The position numbers were made by a program, and so were the translations under genes. The notes beneath the pieces are model-generated. The model was not told the origin of the DNA and did not search any database. It saw only the letters and a list, made by a program, of their open reading frames with translations. Shown piece by piece: positions 10,596 to 25,600 of a stretch of DNA of 64,000 nucleotides. Position 1 is the first letter of the stretch. Each line of letters begins with the position of its first letter. Source of the stretch: Gymnothorax reevesii (Eukaryota > Chordata > Actinopteri > Anguilliformes > Muraenidae); contig CM056583.1 in the NCBI GenBank assembly GCA_029721435.1, positions 87,931,620 to 87,995,619 on the forward strand. The letters run 5' to 3'.

Positions 10596-10874
10596 ATGAA
10601 AGCAATGGTTGCACTGTCCGTCATGGGAAGGTCTTGCCGTGCGTTACTGAAATGCGTCAGTTCTTTGAATGCGTCTGATAACGTTACATTTTTAACCGGT
10701 CGCTCCATTTGCTGTCGGTCTAAAGTCGGCCCGGGGATTCGCGGCATCGTGTCGCCGCCTGGGGCCGTGTTTGCGCCCACTAAAGTCGCAGTGGTGATCA
10801 AAACTACAAGATATGAATTTGAACAGCAAAGATATCGCTTCGCGGAGCTCTCCGAGGAAGACATGAAGCACTTG
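10596..10874 (+). CDS. nadk2: nadk2 exon 1
   Basis: Starts at ATG 10596 and ends ...[10 protein letters not shown] before GTGAGT. Contains the presequence and the [20 protein letters not shown] block typical of NADK2. 93 codons, phase 0. Confidence 0.95.
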
Positions 10875-13625
10875 GTGAGTTATGTCACCTGTAAAGGCTG
10901 CTTTCACACCGGACGCGAAACGAATTTTTCGCACGACAGAGTACATTCAAAGTCGAAGTCTTAACGTTAATTGCCTGTGGTGGTCGGTTATCATGGGTTA
11001 TCATCAATATTATGTTAGGAAAATGCAGTGCCACAAGGAATATTATTTATGTAATCCCCCAAATCATATTGTGCTTGTTGCAAAATGGCTCAGTTACATA
11101 AAGAGGTAACATTAACTCTTAACTTGATTGGCATTAATCATTTTTTAAACATCAATACAATGCATGTGTGCCTTGTGATCATTTGCTTTGTCTTTGAATT
11201 GTTCATTATCTGTCAGATGGCTATGATTGGTGGCCTGGTGTCTGGACTCCCACTAATTAACAGTCCATTGATTCAGATCAGTCTCAGTTTGATCAGAGAT
11301 TATTTTCCTATTTTCATGTCTGAGTATGTTTGCAATATAGCCTCATAAGCACTACATGACCCTAAAAATGTAAACTAACATATAATACAATGCTATTTCT
11401 AATGTAATGAAAGATTTTAAGTAATGTTGCATGAAAAGCATACACAAAGTGCCTCCAGGACTGAGTTTGGGAACCGCTAAACTAGAACTAGAACTAGAAC
11501 TAGCACTCCGAGAACATAGCCCTCCACCAAGGCCAGTAGTTCACTCTTGTACAATACACAAATCTTAAGGGCAACTATACCTGCGGAAAAGTCTGGCTGG
11601 AACTAGCTAGAATTCTTAGATTTGTTTTAGACAGCATTTTCAGGCAGTTGCTGGATGTAGGTGGTTATAGCTGGTCTCAGTCGTCAGACACTCGTGGACG
11701 AAGCTGGTTAAACTGGTATTGTAAGCTGGACTTGGATGGTGAAGGGCTGGTCTTCCAGCTGAAACTGACAAAAATTACGTTTAAACCAGCTTCACCTACT
11801 TAGGCTAGTTAGAGCTGAAATTTTCAGCAGGGATCATATTTATTCAATTGGCTAAGTTATGGTTGTGTTGCATTTTAGTGTGATCTTGTCGATTATAAGA
11901 TGTATGGGATTTATTCTGGCAAATGGCCCATCTTGCAATCCTGCAATGGTGACGAACGCTGTAAAAATTCCTGGATCCAGATGGTGAGCTGGATCATCAC
12001 GTAAATCTATTGCATTGTGCTTGACCTAACAAAATATTTCATAAGAACCCATTCATAATTTTTTGAGTCAAGTTGCTGACAGACAAACACCGGCAAAAAC
12101 AAGCTCCTGGCGCAGATCATTGGGTAGCACACTCGTGTGAGAACTTTTCAGTCAGTAGAGTTGAACATTTCTGGGCATTTTTTGTGCCTGTGTAGACTTC
12201 TTATCTATATTTAAGTAGTTGGGCTACTGACTGCATTCCTGCCATTTGACCAGGTGACCCACCGAGCAGTACTGCATCATAGAAGTGCATTCAGCACAAT
12301 TTTCAGAAAGCTATTGAGAATTTAATTGAAAGTAATTTTAATTCTCAACAAGTAATGAACAGAATACAACCGAATCGATTTGAAATGTGTGCTGATTTGA
12401 ATTTTCAGTCAATAACAATTTTGTATCTCATTTTTAGCTCGCTGGGACGAATGTCCTCGGAGAGCTATTGCCATACCCTCTATGTCTGCGTCCATGGACA
12501 ACAATGTCAAAGTTTTACAGCAAGCTATGTTTTCTTTTGACATCTCTTGCTTCTTTTCCCATTTCTCCTTGTCTCTGTTTTTCTGAATCTCCTTTTTCAG
12601 CTGGCAATGAAAGGCTCCAGTTACAGTGGACTGCGAGAGCGACACAACATCCACACCCGCAATGTTGAACGCATTGTGGAAAGCTTGGAGTAAGTTACAC
12701 CTTTTTATTCCATGACTTAAGGATTCGCTCTCTCCTAATTGGTTGAGGTGAGCTCTGCAGGTCACTGTAAACAGTAATATTCACTGCGGGAAAGTGCGCG
12801 ACAGGTGAATATTACAATCCGCAGACTTGGAGTTAAAAGTAGATTAGGCTTCCCCACAGGAGCTCCTGACAGTGTCAGAATTTCGTGTCGCCTTCTCCCT
12901 GCGAGGAGCTTTGCGTTACAGTTGTCACCTTCTCTTATTGTATATTTGGGACATTGTGTGGTTTTTGCGACCCGCCTCCAGAATTTTTTTTTTTCCGAAT
13001 TTTCATGAAATAGGCGGTGTAGATGTTAGTTCACATCCAAAAGTTTCTGAAAAATGTATTTTGGCTTCATGGATCATTGCACTCATGGCAATTCTGTACC
13101 GTTGTAGATTTTATGATTGTGACTGGCATCAACATGTGGAATTTTGTTTAAATTTTTCAGGTTAGTCATGCGAGGCATTGGACTTAGATTTGTGCATTTG
13201 GGTTTTATAACAATTTTGTGTATGCTTTTCGATATGAGGATGTAAGTCTTGATATTTGAAATTAAAATGACGTTTCATATTCAAAGATATGTCTTTTTCA
13301 CAAAGCAAATGTATCTATAATATAGAACAATACAAGTTTTAGTGGTAATTAATTGATATTTATATATAGTGGCAAAAGTGTCTTGTCCGTACCATTTTGC
13401 CCTGCCCGTAATGCACATTGACACCCCCGTGGAATTAGTCTGTTCAGATATTTTTTTGAAAATTCCTGAATGATATTCCTTTGATATAAGGGTACATCAC
13501 CAGATGACTGAATTTGAAGAATATCACCTAAATGAAGAGAACGTTTGATGTAACCTCTTAACAAAACAAGGCAATCAGAGATAGCAGACCTGGCCCCAGC
13601 CACAGGCTGACAGACAGACTGACAG

Positions 13626-13664
<39 letters not shown>

Positions 13665-16600
13665 TGATCATTGCTTAACCTGGCCCCCTAGGGGAGGGGC
13701 CAGGAAAAAACCCATGTCGCAATCTGCCCTGTCCGTAACAATTTTTCTTTTATGTGCAACCCCAATTCCGAAATAGTTGGGACGAAGTGAAAATTGTGAA
13801 TAAAATCAAAATGCAATGACTTTCAAATCACATCAGCCAGTATCTTATTCACAATAGAACACAGATAACATAGCAAATGTTGAAACTGAAACATTTTCAG
13901 ATCACATGAGCCAATATGTTACTTAGAATAGATCATAGATAACATTTCAAATGTTGAAACTGAGACATTTTACATTTTTCTCCACAAAATGAGCTCATTT
14001 CAAATTTTCTGGGTGCAACAGGTCTCAAAGTTGGGACACAAGCATAAAAGGGCTGAAAAAGGAATTAATATATAAGAGAATCACCTGAAAGAACATTCAG
14101 CAAGTAATTGAGTTAACTGGCATTAGGTATGTAACATGATTGGCTATAAAAGGGATGTCTTAAAGAGACTAAATCTCTCAGAAGTAAAGATGGCCAGAGG
14201 TTCTCCAACCTGTGAAGGCTTGTGTAAAAAAAAAAAAAAAAAAAATTGTGGAATACTTTAAAAACAATGTTCCTCAACATCAAATCGCCAAGGCTTTGAA
14301 GGTCTCATCATCTACAGTGCATAACATCATCAAAAGATTCAGAGAAACTGGAAAATTCTCTGTGCATAAGGGACAAGGCCAAAGACCTTTTCTGGATGCC
14401 TGTGATCTTTGGGCCCTCAGACGCCACTGCCTCACTCTTCGGCATGAGTCTGTCATTGAAATGACTAAATGGGCCCAGGAATACTTCAAGGAACCACTGT
14501 GTCTAGACACAGTCTGCCATGCCACAGATGCCACCTAAAACTCTATCATGCAAAAAGGAAGCCATTGTTGAGCATGATCCAGAAGCACTGCCGTATTCCG
14601 TGGGCCAAGGCTCATTTAAAATGGACTGTAGGAAAGTGTCCTGTGGTGAGATGAGTCCAAATTTGACATTCTTGTTGGAAATCATGGGCGTCCGGTCCTT
14701 CGGGCTATAGAGGAGAAAGACCACCCCTCCTGTTATCAGTATTCAGTTCAAAAGCCAGCATCTCTGATGATATGGGGATGCATTAGTGCATAAGGTGTGG
14801 GACACTTGTATGTTTTAAAAAGCACCATGAATGCCAAAAGGAGTATAATAGTTTTAGAGCAACATATTCTCCCCTCCAGATGACATCTATTCCAGGAAAG
14901 GCCTTGTGTATTTCAGCAGGACAATGCAAAACCACATACTGCAGCTATTACAACAGCATGACTGTATTAGAAGAGTCTGTGTGCTGAACTGGCCTGCCTG
15001 CAGTCCTGATCTTTCACCGACTGAGAACATCTGGCGCATAATTAATGAAAAGTCCGTCAAAGGACACCCAAAACTCTCTAGCAGCTCGAAGCCTGTATTA
15101 AACAAGACTGGGATCAAATTCCAATGGTTAAACTCAACAAACTTGTCTCCTCAATGCCCAGATGCCTCCACTCTGTTAAAAAGAAGAGGGGATGCTACAC
15201 CATGGTAAACAGGCCCCTGTCCCAGCTTTTTTGAGAACTGTAGCAGCCATCAAATTTGAAATGAGCTCATTTTGTGGATAAAATTGTAAAATTTCAGTTT
15301 CAACATTTGCTATGTTATCTGCATTCTATTGTGAATAAAATCACTGGCTGATGTGATTTGAAAGTCATTGTATTTTGATTTTATTCACAATCTACGCTTT
15401 GTCCCAACTATTATGGAATTGGGGTTGTAATTAAGTGCATTAATTACCGTCGATGACATTCATTTTTATATCACCTGAAATAGTCTCAGAGTACTTTGAA
15501 TTCAGCCATTCAAACAATTCAGAGGACCAACACATTAGTAGCTGCAATGGAATTACTTCTCTAAATGTCCTGTCCGTAACAAAATCAATACCACGGAATG
15601 CCCCATTTTCAAGTACAGTCATATAATACAAGTTATTGACTTCAGTTATCGGTGAATCCAATGATTTATCCTCCTTGGATAAGTGATATTCGAATATTAC
15701 TTGTCCAAGGAGGATAAATCATTGGTTTCACCTCAGCTGAAGTCAATATCTGTATAATAACAGATATTCAGTTCTGTATTTAGGGGGCCGCCAAGCCAAT
15801 GTTGACATGGAGATAAAAAAAAAAATTTTGAAGTATGTATTATGATTGGTCATTATAAGTGGAAAACTCATTGTAATATATTGCTAAACTGTAAAAATGT
15901 AAATAATTATGTATATATGTATAATATATTGAAATAAATACATTGAAACTAATTAATGCTATTGTTGTCATTCTGTGACAATTTGCCTCTTGTAATCTTG
16001 TGACATTGATTTTTTGAAATTTCTTGCCCATAAAGCAGGGTTAAATCAATATTTGTTTCTATAACTTACAGCATTAACAAAAAAACACCTTTAATATGAA
16101 GATATTGAAGTTTCATAACTTAACTATTATAGGAAGATCACTTTCTGGAAAGTTAAACAACATTAAAAAAACCACGTCAATTTTGTGTAATTCCGTGACG
16201 GAGTAGTTTTTGCTTGTTTCTTCTATGAAAATTTCTCAAAAAATTGATTTTCACTTAATAATATTAAAGAACAAGTTAATACCTTCAATATGACGCATCA
16301 TACTTGATTTTATCTTATTTAGCTGTAGAGTTACAACCGAAAATGTAATGCGACTGTAATTCCGTGACAGCTTGGCGGCCCCCTTTAGTCTAGAACACAA
16401 TTTTTTACTTTTTGTTCTTCGGGAGATTGAAAATGAAAGCTTCCATGAATATGAGGGCTTGTAGTACTAAAGCTTCAATTTGCAAACATTTCTGCCCCTA
16501 TTTTGTGATCCATGATGGACTTTCAGTAATGCACCGGCACTGTCCAATTACTTGTGGACTACGCAGTACTTAAATGAAATACAAGCAGTAATGCTAACCG

Positions 16601-19600
16601 TACAGGGATGGTACCCAATATATTATCAGCATCTTAGTTTTTTATCACCAGGAAAGAGGGAGTAGAAGTTCGCGTCATGCGAAGAGGAGAGTACGACGAA
16701 GAGACCGTTCGGTGGGCAGATGCTATAATTTCTGCTGGAGGTAACAGCACAACAGTCATTTTTCTTTCCATTGTATCACATTTATTTCGCAGACACTTTT
16801 ATCCATAGTGACATTGAACAAATGTGTATAGAAGACATCAGAAATGGCTCATCTGCTCCATAAGGATTTAGACTGTTTGTAGAATGCAAATAAAAACAGA
16901 GGTGATTTGGAAACTCTTTTACCTAAACTAAAGAAAAACCTCAAGAAAGAAAACAAATATTTGAACTTTGACCAAATCAACTTTCTTATTTATGCGAATA
17001 TCTGCCAATTCAAAATGTGATGCCTGCAGCGCAGTCCAAAACAATCGGGACAGGGGAGTGTAAACACAGGAAAAGTTGTGGAATCTTCAGGAAAAAGAAA
17101 CGCTATTGTGAAATATTGCGCTGCATGATCAAATAGTTGTTTACAAACCAAAATTTTAATGTCCCATCGCATGGAATGCGGTGATGTAACCATTGACAGC
17201 CTGTTATTCTGTGGAAAGATTCAGAGCATCCGGGGGATAATCTGTGTGTAAGAAAAAAGCAAAAATATTTGCCAAGCACCAATATTTGATGCATGTGTCT
17301 CTAGACCCCTCAGAAGGCACTGTTTAAAGTAACTACATTCATTTGTTTTGGAAATAACCACGTGGACTGGTGAATATTTCCAAAAACCTGTGCCAGTGAG
17401 CACAGTTATCATGGCTTCATCAATGAAAGGCAAGTCTTTACCATGTGAAGAAGGAGCCACATATCAACACCATCCTGTAGGGCTGCGCACATCTCTGGGC
17501 TCGAGCTCATCTGGAATATACTAACAGGATGATGAAAGGAGTGTTGTGGTCCAATAAGGTGATCTTTCTGGAATTGATAGATGTCCAGTTTTCAGGGCTG
17601 AAGAGAAGGACCTTGCCTACTGTTGGCAACATGTTTGGACGCCAGGTATCATGATCTGGGGCTGATATGGGCATCGTCTTTTTGGGATATAACCCTGCTT
17701 ATCTCAGCAGGATGATGTCATGCCCCACACTCCGCGTATTACAACAGTGTGGAATTGTAGTCAGAGTGTGCTGGCACTGCAAGCAGCCCTGACCTGTATA
17801 CCATTGAAACGTGGCGGCTTACGTGAAGCACAAAATATGGCAGCGGAGACCCTGGCGTGTTGACTAACTGAAGTTTATCAGACAAGAATGGAAACAAACT
17901 CCGCTTTCCAAACTCTATCAGTGACCTCAGCTCCATGATGAGAACGGAGTGTTATTTAAAGGAAAGCTCCAAGCTTAACAGTTTACCAGCAGTGTGAATT
18001 GGGTCACTGGACTCTATTATGTAGACTTCAGAATGAGACTGTTGTCTGCTAAGCTGTGCTGATTTGTGTATCTTTGGCCTGTTCGGTGTATGGCAGGTGA
18101 CGGCACTATGCTGCTCGTGGCCAGCAAAGTGCTCAATAAAGACAAGCCTGTCGTAGGAGTCAACACTGACCCAGAGAGGTAAGGAACTGAGTTCTAAATT
18201 CTGGACCCTTCTGTTCTTCTTGACAATGATTTATGCTTATGTTCAATCAAAACCAATGAGAACAAGTGGCACTCCTGTTTAATATGAATGATTGCATATT
18301 GTTTTGCTTAACGAGTTGCTACTCAACTGGTATATTAAAAAGCAACTTGTACATTTCGTATTTTTGGTTAATCATCTCTCAGAGCTTGCAGAATGATGAG
18401 GTCCTTCTGAGAGTAAGAAAGCAGTCAGTCCTTCCAAGATATAATGGACTTTATGCCATCTGTAAGGCTGGATGATAATTCTGTGTGTTTGTTGTAATGT
18501 GAAATTTATAAGTTTGTCTGCCTCCTGGAATTGAGAAGTGGCGTTTCTTGCGTAGTATCGGATCTCATATTGGCCTAAAATAAAAAGTTGTGCTTTCAAT
18601 TGTTGAGCTATCTGTCTCACAACCTCCGTTATCTCTGAAGGTCAGAAGGTCATCTCTGCTTGCCTGTTCGGTACACGCACTCCTTCTCTGAAGCACTGCA
18701 GAAATTCAGGAAGGGAGATTTCAGGTGGGTCACATGGTCACGCTGATCTATGGCATCCAGATATAAACTCCTGGCTCCTCCCTCTCTCTGACACTCAGGC
18801 CTGTGGGGGCTAAATGAGAGCATGGCATGGATGGAGAGATATTTGTCGATGGGAAGAGTGGCAGGACTTCCAATTTCTATCCTCTGCCCTTTCAACTTTT
18901 CCTTTTCATTTAATTATGGTTAAACAGGGCAACTGGTCATCATCTGCTCTTTCGAGTTATTCAAAGCTGTTTTTTAAAAGCTGATTTTGGCTTTTTTGGT
19001 GAAGGCAAAATTTTGACTTTTATGTGAAAATTTTGCCTTTGCCAAAAATGCCAACATCATCCTGCTCTTCATCAGTGGTGTACAGCTACTGCAACCACAC
19101 AACCTGTACATAAGCAATGAAAATTACAGTCATATCTTTAAGAGATCATGGCAATATATATTCCACATTTGATATCAGTGGATAAGCTATGCTGACAAGG
19201 TGATACAAGATATGTGGTCTGAAATAAGACATGGTGACGTGTTGGAAATGAGTGGGCCTGGTGTTTGAAGTGCAGTGGATATTTATAGGGATGCAGTCCG
19301 TTGTCACTGGTCAGTGATGGTGTGATATGACACCTCGGGTTAATGCAATGAAGAGCCTCTGGCCTCAAATGCAAACATCTGTAAAACACGTTGATTATGC
19401 CCACACCATATATATAGCTGGAGGCATATAGGGTTATCCTCCGCATCTGTCCGTCCGTCCGTATGCAGATCAGTCCTGCCTGATGGGGTTTATTGAACCC
19501 ACCTCTCCTCAAAAACCAATGAGGAAAATTCATTCTGCTTCCACATATGTCATATAGGGACCCTAAAGGGGTGCACCTCATTCTTTGTTTTCAAACTTTA

Positions 19601-22600
19601 AAAAATTTATCAATTTTTATTCAACTTTTGTCAGGTTTTGTGCACTTTTGTCAAGTTGTGCGATCGTAGTGCACGAATAGGCGGTGAGGTATATTCACTT
19701 CTCCTCAAAAACTGATCCATAATAGTTCATTTAGCTCAGATATTTGATTTATAGGGATTTAAAAGGTGTGCATATAATACTTTGTTTTTTATTTTAAGAA
19801 GATTTGGCATTTTTTCAGGCCTTTGAACTTGGGTACATTTTATCTGGCAGGAGGCATTTTGCCTCCACTGAGCAGACTTTATTAAATATACACGTGTGTT
19901 TGGTAAGGTGTGCATCACAGAGTTTGTTTTAACATTTTATTGTTTTGCTCATTTTGGACTCATTCGTCAATTTTGTTGAATTTCCGTCACATTGTACTTT
20001 GTATGTTTAAACTGGGGTGGTTGGTTCCTTTTCAACTAAAATTCTAAAAATGATTTTTTTTAATACCCCTGATAGATAGAGATATAAGAGCCATTTTTAC
20101 TAAAAGGGACGAATAACGGAAAAGAGATTTGGTTAAAAAAAACTTGTAAGCTTTTCTGGACTTTGGCATATTTACAGTGGGCAAACATGATAATGATTGC
20201 AGCTGTGCAATAGCACTGCTCGATTATTATTTTTCACAGGAATATTAAAAAATATATTTCAGTGGTACTGTCTTTACCGTTACTCTAATAACTAATAATC
20301 AGCGTTGGAATATCATGAACATTCGATTCACATTTTTGACCTTGCTCATTAAATATTTAATATCCTCCTTCCAGGTGGCAGTGGCGCCAGCGTATTCGTG
20401 TGCATCTGGAGGGAACGGGAATCAACCCCACCCCAATCGATTTGCACGAACAGCAGCTGAGTCTGGAGCAGCACAACAAGGCACACCGGAGCATTACTGA
20501 CAAACGGAGAAGTAGGCGAGCCCCGCTGGTTATTACCTCCATGCTTGTGTCTCTGTCTGTCTCACAGTGACCCACAGTTTGTGCCAAGCTGTCTTCCTGT
20601 TACAGCCTACCAAACGCTGGTGGAATACGCCAATCAAGGGAGGACACTGTCATTGTTTAAACCCCCAAAAACTCATCATTGTGCATCAAAATAACATTCT
20701 GAATTTATTTCATGAAAAAAAAAAAAATCAAATCCATTCATGCCTTAAAATGGCTTTGATGTCACACTATGTCCTCCTTTAGAATGCTCAAGTCTATTGA
20801 TATGCAAATTTTCCACTCATTTATTCAAATGTTCATCCACCCCTCCGCTGCTCAGCTGCGACTCGATGCTGTACACACCTGCTCAATTTCGGCTCTTGAC
20901 CAAACATGCAAGCTTTTGCTTATTTTCTGCTTTGCTAGCTACTGTACGTTACTCAGTAGCAAGTAGCAATATTGGAGTAATTATGTTCAAAGGGAAACTG
21001 ACTCAGAAGACGAAGGAAAGCAAAGTATACTGCGTCTTTTAGTGGTAGCCGTGTTGAGATGCATTTTTGTATCGCCCTTTACAATGTAATAATGGTAATG
21101 GATGGGTAACATGAGGTCATGCGGCTAGTGTTTGGTAGCTAATAACTTGTTGCCATAGTTGGACAAACCTTGGTCCCGATTACTAGCTCTGAAAAGATTG
21201 CGATCCTCAACAGAAAAATTCAGATGCGAGTTGACAATATAGCCACCATCTATTAGTCATGTATAATGAAATGTCAGCATTTGACTTGAATCATGTAACG
21301 ACAAGCTAATGTTATCTAGCTAGCACACCTCAGATTTTTTTGGACAGAGTCAACAGATAAAATGTAAGAAAAATTATCTTACTGGTTGGCCAGTGTGTTG
21401 GCTCTGACTCACTGTGTCCCAAAGTTAAATGGATTGAATGGCGTTTAGCTGCAGTATAGGTTTTTGTGGAGAAACCAGTCTCTTCATTAAAAGGAAGAAG
21501 GGGGCGGGACTCTGATAAGCGATTTCGCCTCTCCCGCGACCCTTTCGGTCATGATACATGTTGTGTCGTGTTGAAATTGTCATGAAATGATTTACAATCA
21601 TGCCGAAATTAAAAAAAAAATCCTCAAAGCCATATCTGGAAAATTGCAATTACAAACCACTTTTCTATAACTTTGGCTGGGACATCCAGATTGTTTTAAT
21701 ATGAACTGCACAAATATTTTGCAGATTTTCAGGTCCTTGGACTATGAATGAAGGCTTCCACTTTCTCCTTCTGTTTCTTCCAAATTCTTCTGTTTTGCAA
21801 GTGAACACTGAACACGTCTATGCCATAGCTCACAAGATAACAATATTGCAAGTGCATCTGGCTTCTGTTTACCCTTGTTTCTCTGTAACAGAATGGCTCT
21901 GAGGAAAACAGCACCCAGGAAGTTGACAGGATTGGTTCCTTAGTTTTGTGATGAACAAACCATGTCTGCCTGAATCTCTTCTTTTGAGACTGTCATTTTG
22001 ACATTTCAGTTTGACTGCTTATTTTGCTCACAAAACAGGAGCCCTTGAGAACTTTGAACAGTGCATCCTGTAGTATGACACTGACGTTGACAAGATTGAA
22101 AACTTGATTTTCAATGGAGGAGGGTCTTTAAAAAATTATCCAATTATATTCTGCACCAAGTATTAGCATTTGGTCATGGTTTGAGTCATGAAGTCTGGGC
22201 CACAGCTGTTTAAAGTTGTAAAGACTGGGCAAGCTCGATGAATTTGCCACTATAGTTAACCACACTTTGTACCAATCAAGATTTATTGGATTAGACAATC
22301 AGATTAGTTTCAATCAGATTTGTCAGTCAATGTTGATATGATGGTTAGTCAGAATTTGGCACTATAAGGGTGTATTCACACATGGCTCGCTTGCTTTGTT
22401 CCAATTCAGGGGCAGAAATGATACAATAGTTGCATTTGTCCTTTGGCTGGTTTGTGTTCACACTGTAACAGTCTCTACCAGTCCAAAGTTATAAACAAAT
22501 GCCATGTGTGAACAAACTGTTCTCTCATTGGTCAGAAATCTTACCCGGAAAGGAGGGGTACTGGTGGAGGTGTGTGAACTAAAGCCAAAGACGGTAAAGG

Positions 22601-25600
22601 AGGGCAGTAACGTTGGTGTCTCGCCTCTTCAGATAGACTTGTGGCGGGCCCTGAATTAATTGATTCCAATGCGGAGAATTTAACATGAGCACAGATTGTC
22701 ACCGATTATTTTGCCCCATTGTCACAGAATTAAATATTGGACTTGTTTTTCACAGGCCACTTATCTTCCAAACATTCTGGTGCTGCAATGGCATTTTTAA
22801 GACCAACAGATCAGGAGAAAGTGAACTTTGTTCGAGACCCGTGTCTCTCTCAACAGCGCTCACGTAACATCTGGCAATACAGAAATACAGTATGGCCTGC
22901 GGCCATACTCTGTTGTTTCTCTCAACAGGGGTCTATGGGTGATGAGGATTCTTGCTAAACTGTCTTTGCTACAGCTATAAGTCAGTTGTGCCAGTTGATG
23001 AGACGATTGTACTATTACTACAAACGATTTCGGCCCACTTGTTTTGGTCCGCATCAGAGTGCGTTAGCTGTGTTCACACCAGCCCGAACAAACCGATCTT
23101 CGAGGGAAAACGCTCCCTGTGTCGGAACAATTGCTCCAAAAGAGCCAAGTGTGAATACACCCTAAGTTTAGCTAGTAGTGGCAATTGGATGGTAGACTTT
23201 GTTTTGATCCTGGCGGGTTTTAAAGGAACCAAATATATTGTAGTCCAAGTACTTAGCGTCTGAAAAATGCACAAGGCGGAAAACATTCTGGAAAGCGGAT
23301 GATGCATAAATGTGAGTTAAAAATGATCACAATTGCACAAAATTGCCTAATAACATTCAGGTAAATCTGTGCTGTTATATGGCCATTTAACTTTCAGAAT
23401 GCGGCAATCAAACATGGTATCTTAAATCTTAAAAAATAGCTCTACTCATTCACCTTAGTAAGTAAACAAATCCACTCTTTGATTGCTAATTGAGCAAAGT
23501 TAACAGGGACAGGATTGGAGTTGCTTAAAGCTGCTGTAGCCGATTTGGTTGTTTTCGTAGCTTGTCCAAATTGCGTGTAAGCAGTCCCTGCCCCCCATCC
23601 CCGAGCCATGCACAGGAACGTGCATCGGTTTACCACTGAGGCAGAGGGGAGTAGCGACTCCGTTACAATGAAAGTACAATATAAACAGACACACTCCGTG
23701 ATAGTCGTGTGAAAGCCACACTGAAAACATTGACCAACAACACATTACATCCATGCAGAAACTTCCGTATGAATGGCTTTTTGAAGGTATTAGCTAAAAC
23801 TAGCTGGTGTCCTGTAGCCACACATGGTATCGTTACACAGGTAAACAAGCTGTAGTCAGCTACAAATGATGATGGTACATTTATAAACTGACATTAGCAG
23901 GATTAAAAAAACCTCGAACAGGACTACCCCAGACTGAGAAAACTGCTTAACGACAACAGAGTTAAACAAAGCTTAACTGTTCTGTGGCAGCAAACCCTTT
24001 GATTCCAGTTTTCCCTATTGTAATCGACACCGATATAAATACAGCTCTTGGACGTCTCGCGTTTTTCCACCTTAATTCTGTCTGTTCCTCTACCGTTCTT
24101 TGGCTGTTTAATTGTGTTCGCCGTCTCCCTTAGCGCTGGGATCGGAAGCTGCATCTGTTCTGCTGTTGCCAACAACGCAGATTTTTCTTCATCTTCGAAT
24201 GATTTTTCCGGCAAATGGCGCAGTAATAAAGCAGATTTAGCTCTGCGTGTTCACAAGCAGAGAGAAACGCATCTTTATGGTGTTCTCTCACCGGATTGGG
24301 TAGAGGCGGTTGGTGGCTCCATAATTTTACATGCTGCTTTCTTGCAGAATACAGTGACTGAGAAACTTGTGTTATCGACCAGACACTGTAAATAAATGAT
24401 TTCTGTCGGAATTCGGAGCTATTTAACACTTTTTTAAAAACAAAAAAATCACTAACAGCAGCTTTTATTGGTTGTAAGGACACGATTCTGTAGTCCTTTT
24501 CTCAGCCCTGTTCATTATGTCGCCGAAAAATATTGATGTCGGTAAAGTTTTTTCCGAAAGCATTTAGCATGCCCTGTGATGCTTGGCACTTTAGCCAACC
24601 ATTCGTTCAGGACTACATCAGGTTGAATGAAGCAAAAGAGCCAGCCCCTACGTACGCCTCATGACAGCAGGTGGTCTTACTACGTTAAAAAAAAAAAAAA
24701 CGCGGTTGAATTTCGTTACATCCCTACTGTTGATTAATAAAAACTGCAAAGGTTTTATAATTTGCATAAGAGTTTTCGATGAGTGTTATTTACATCCATG
24801 TGATTATGTCTCAGACACAGGCAATGAAAACAGCGGCATCTCTGGTCCCCACCTGCTCCCAGTTCGAGGGCTAAACGAAATCTTCATCGGGGAGTCTCTG
24901 TCTTCCAGGTATGTTTACGAGCGCCTGACATGTCCATTTTTGCACACTATGAATCTGTCTTAAACGGTATTTAAGCAAGATTCTACAGTGTCCGTAGAAA
25001 TCTTAAAATGACTCATCAATTGCAGTTTTCTGCTGCATTTATCTTGCAGTACTGTGAGATTTTAAATCGGTATAGTTTTGGGCTAAATTACTTGGTATGT
25101 CATATCTTGCTCTCATTGTTTACAGGGCGTCGTATTACGAGATATCTGTGGATGATGGTCCATGGGAGAAACAGAAGAGTTCTGGGGTTAATGTCTGCAC
25201 AGGAACTGGATCAAAAGCATGGTAGCTGAGGCGTGATGAGTATTCATAAGTCTTGACTCCTTTATCAACTCAGATTAAAAATGGAGTTCAATGGGGACAT
25301 GCAGGCGGGTGACCAAATAAAGGAAAAAAATTTAATCACTGATTGAAGAAACACAAGTGCTGATACGTTTCATACAGGTTCACCGCATAATGTAATTAAA
25401 GGATCTGTTAATAAACTTTAGTGGAATCTACGAGCAAAAATATTGGCAGAAGTGGAATATTTTCTTTTTAAGTATGGTTTCATTGGTGCGTTATCACCTG
25501 GATATACAAATAATTGACTTTCTGTTACTTTAGGGATTGTTTATACAACAATGGTTTTACGAAAAACTTAAAAGCTTTTCATTTGTCCTCTGAAAAAGAT

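Larger units (their letters stand above)
10875..12600. other. nadk2 intron 1
   Basis: Holds half of a hairpin MITE at 10893-10940 and a GCTGGT-rich fish repeat at 11570-11850. No other gene seen. Confidence 0.5.
12690..16651. other. nadk2 intron 2, transposon-rich
   Basis: Contains a CA microsatellite (13627-13660), a hairpin-headed repeat (13568-13715), an ISRm11-like transposon (13755-15429), a 115-bp palindrome (15634-15749) and an inverted-repeat element (15781-16385). The stretches 13380-13567 and 15440-15661 have open minus-strand frames and repeat TGTCCGTAAC several times; they may be parts of one older element split by the transposon. Confidence 0.6.
20512..24814. other. nadk2 intron 6
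   Basis: Holds two non-autonomous inverted-repeat elements (22365-23165 and 23525-24468). 20520-22360 shows no recognisable gene; a T/A-rich unique-looking sequence. Confidence 0.5.

Noticed and set aside
12409..12765. 118-codon minus-strand frame over nadk2 exon 2
   Set aside because: Antisense to a clear coding exon.
19138..19581. 147-codon minus-strand frame in nadk2 intron 5
   Set aside because: Lies across a hairpin-headed repeat and A/T-rich sequence; no recognisable domain.
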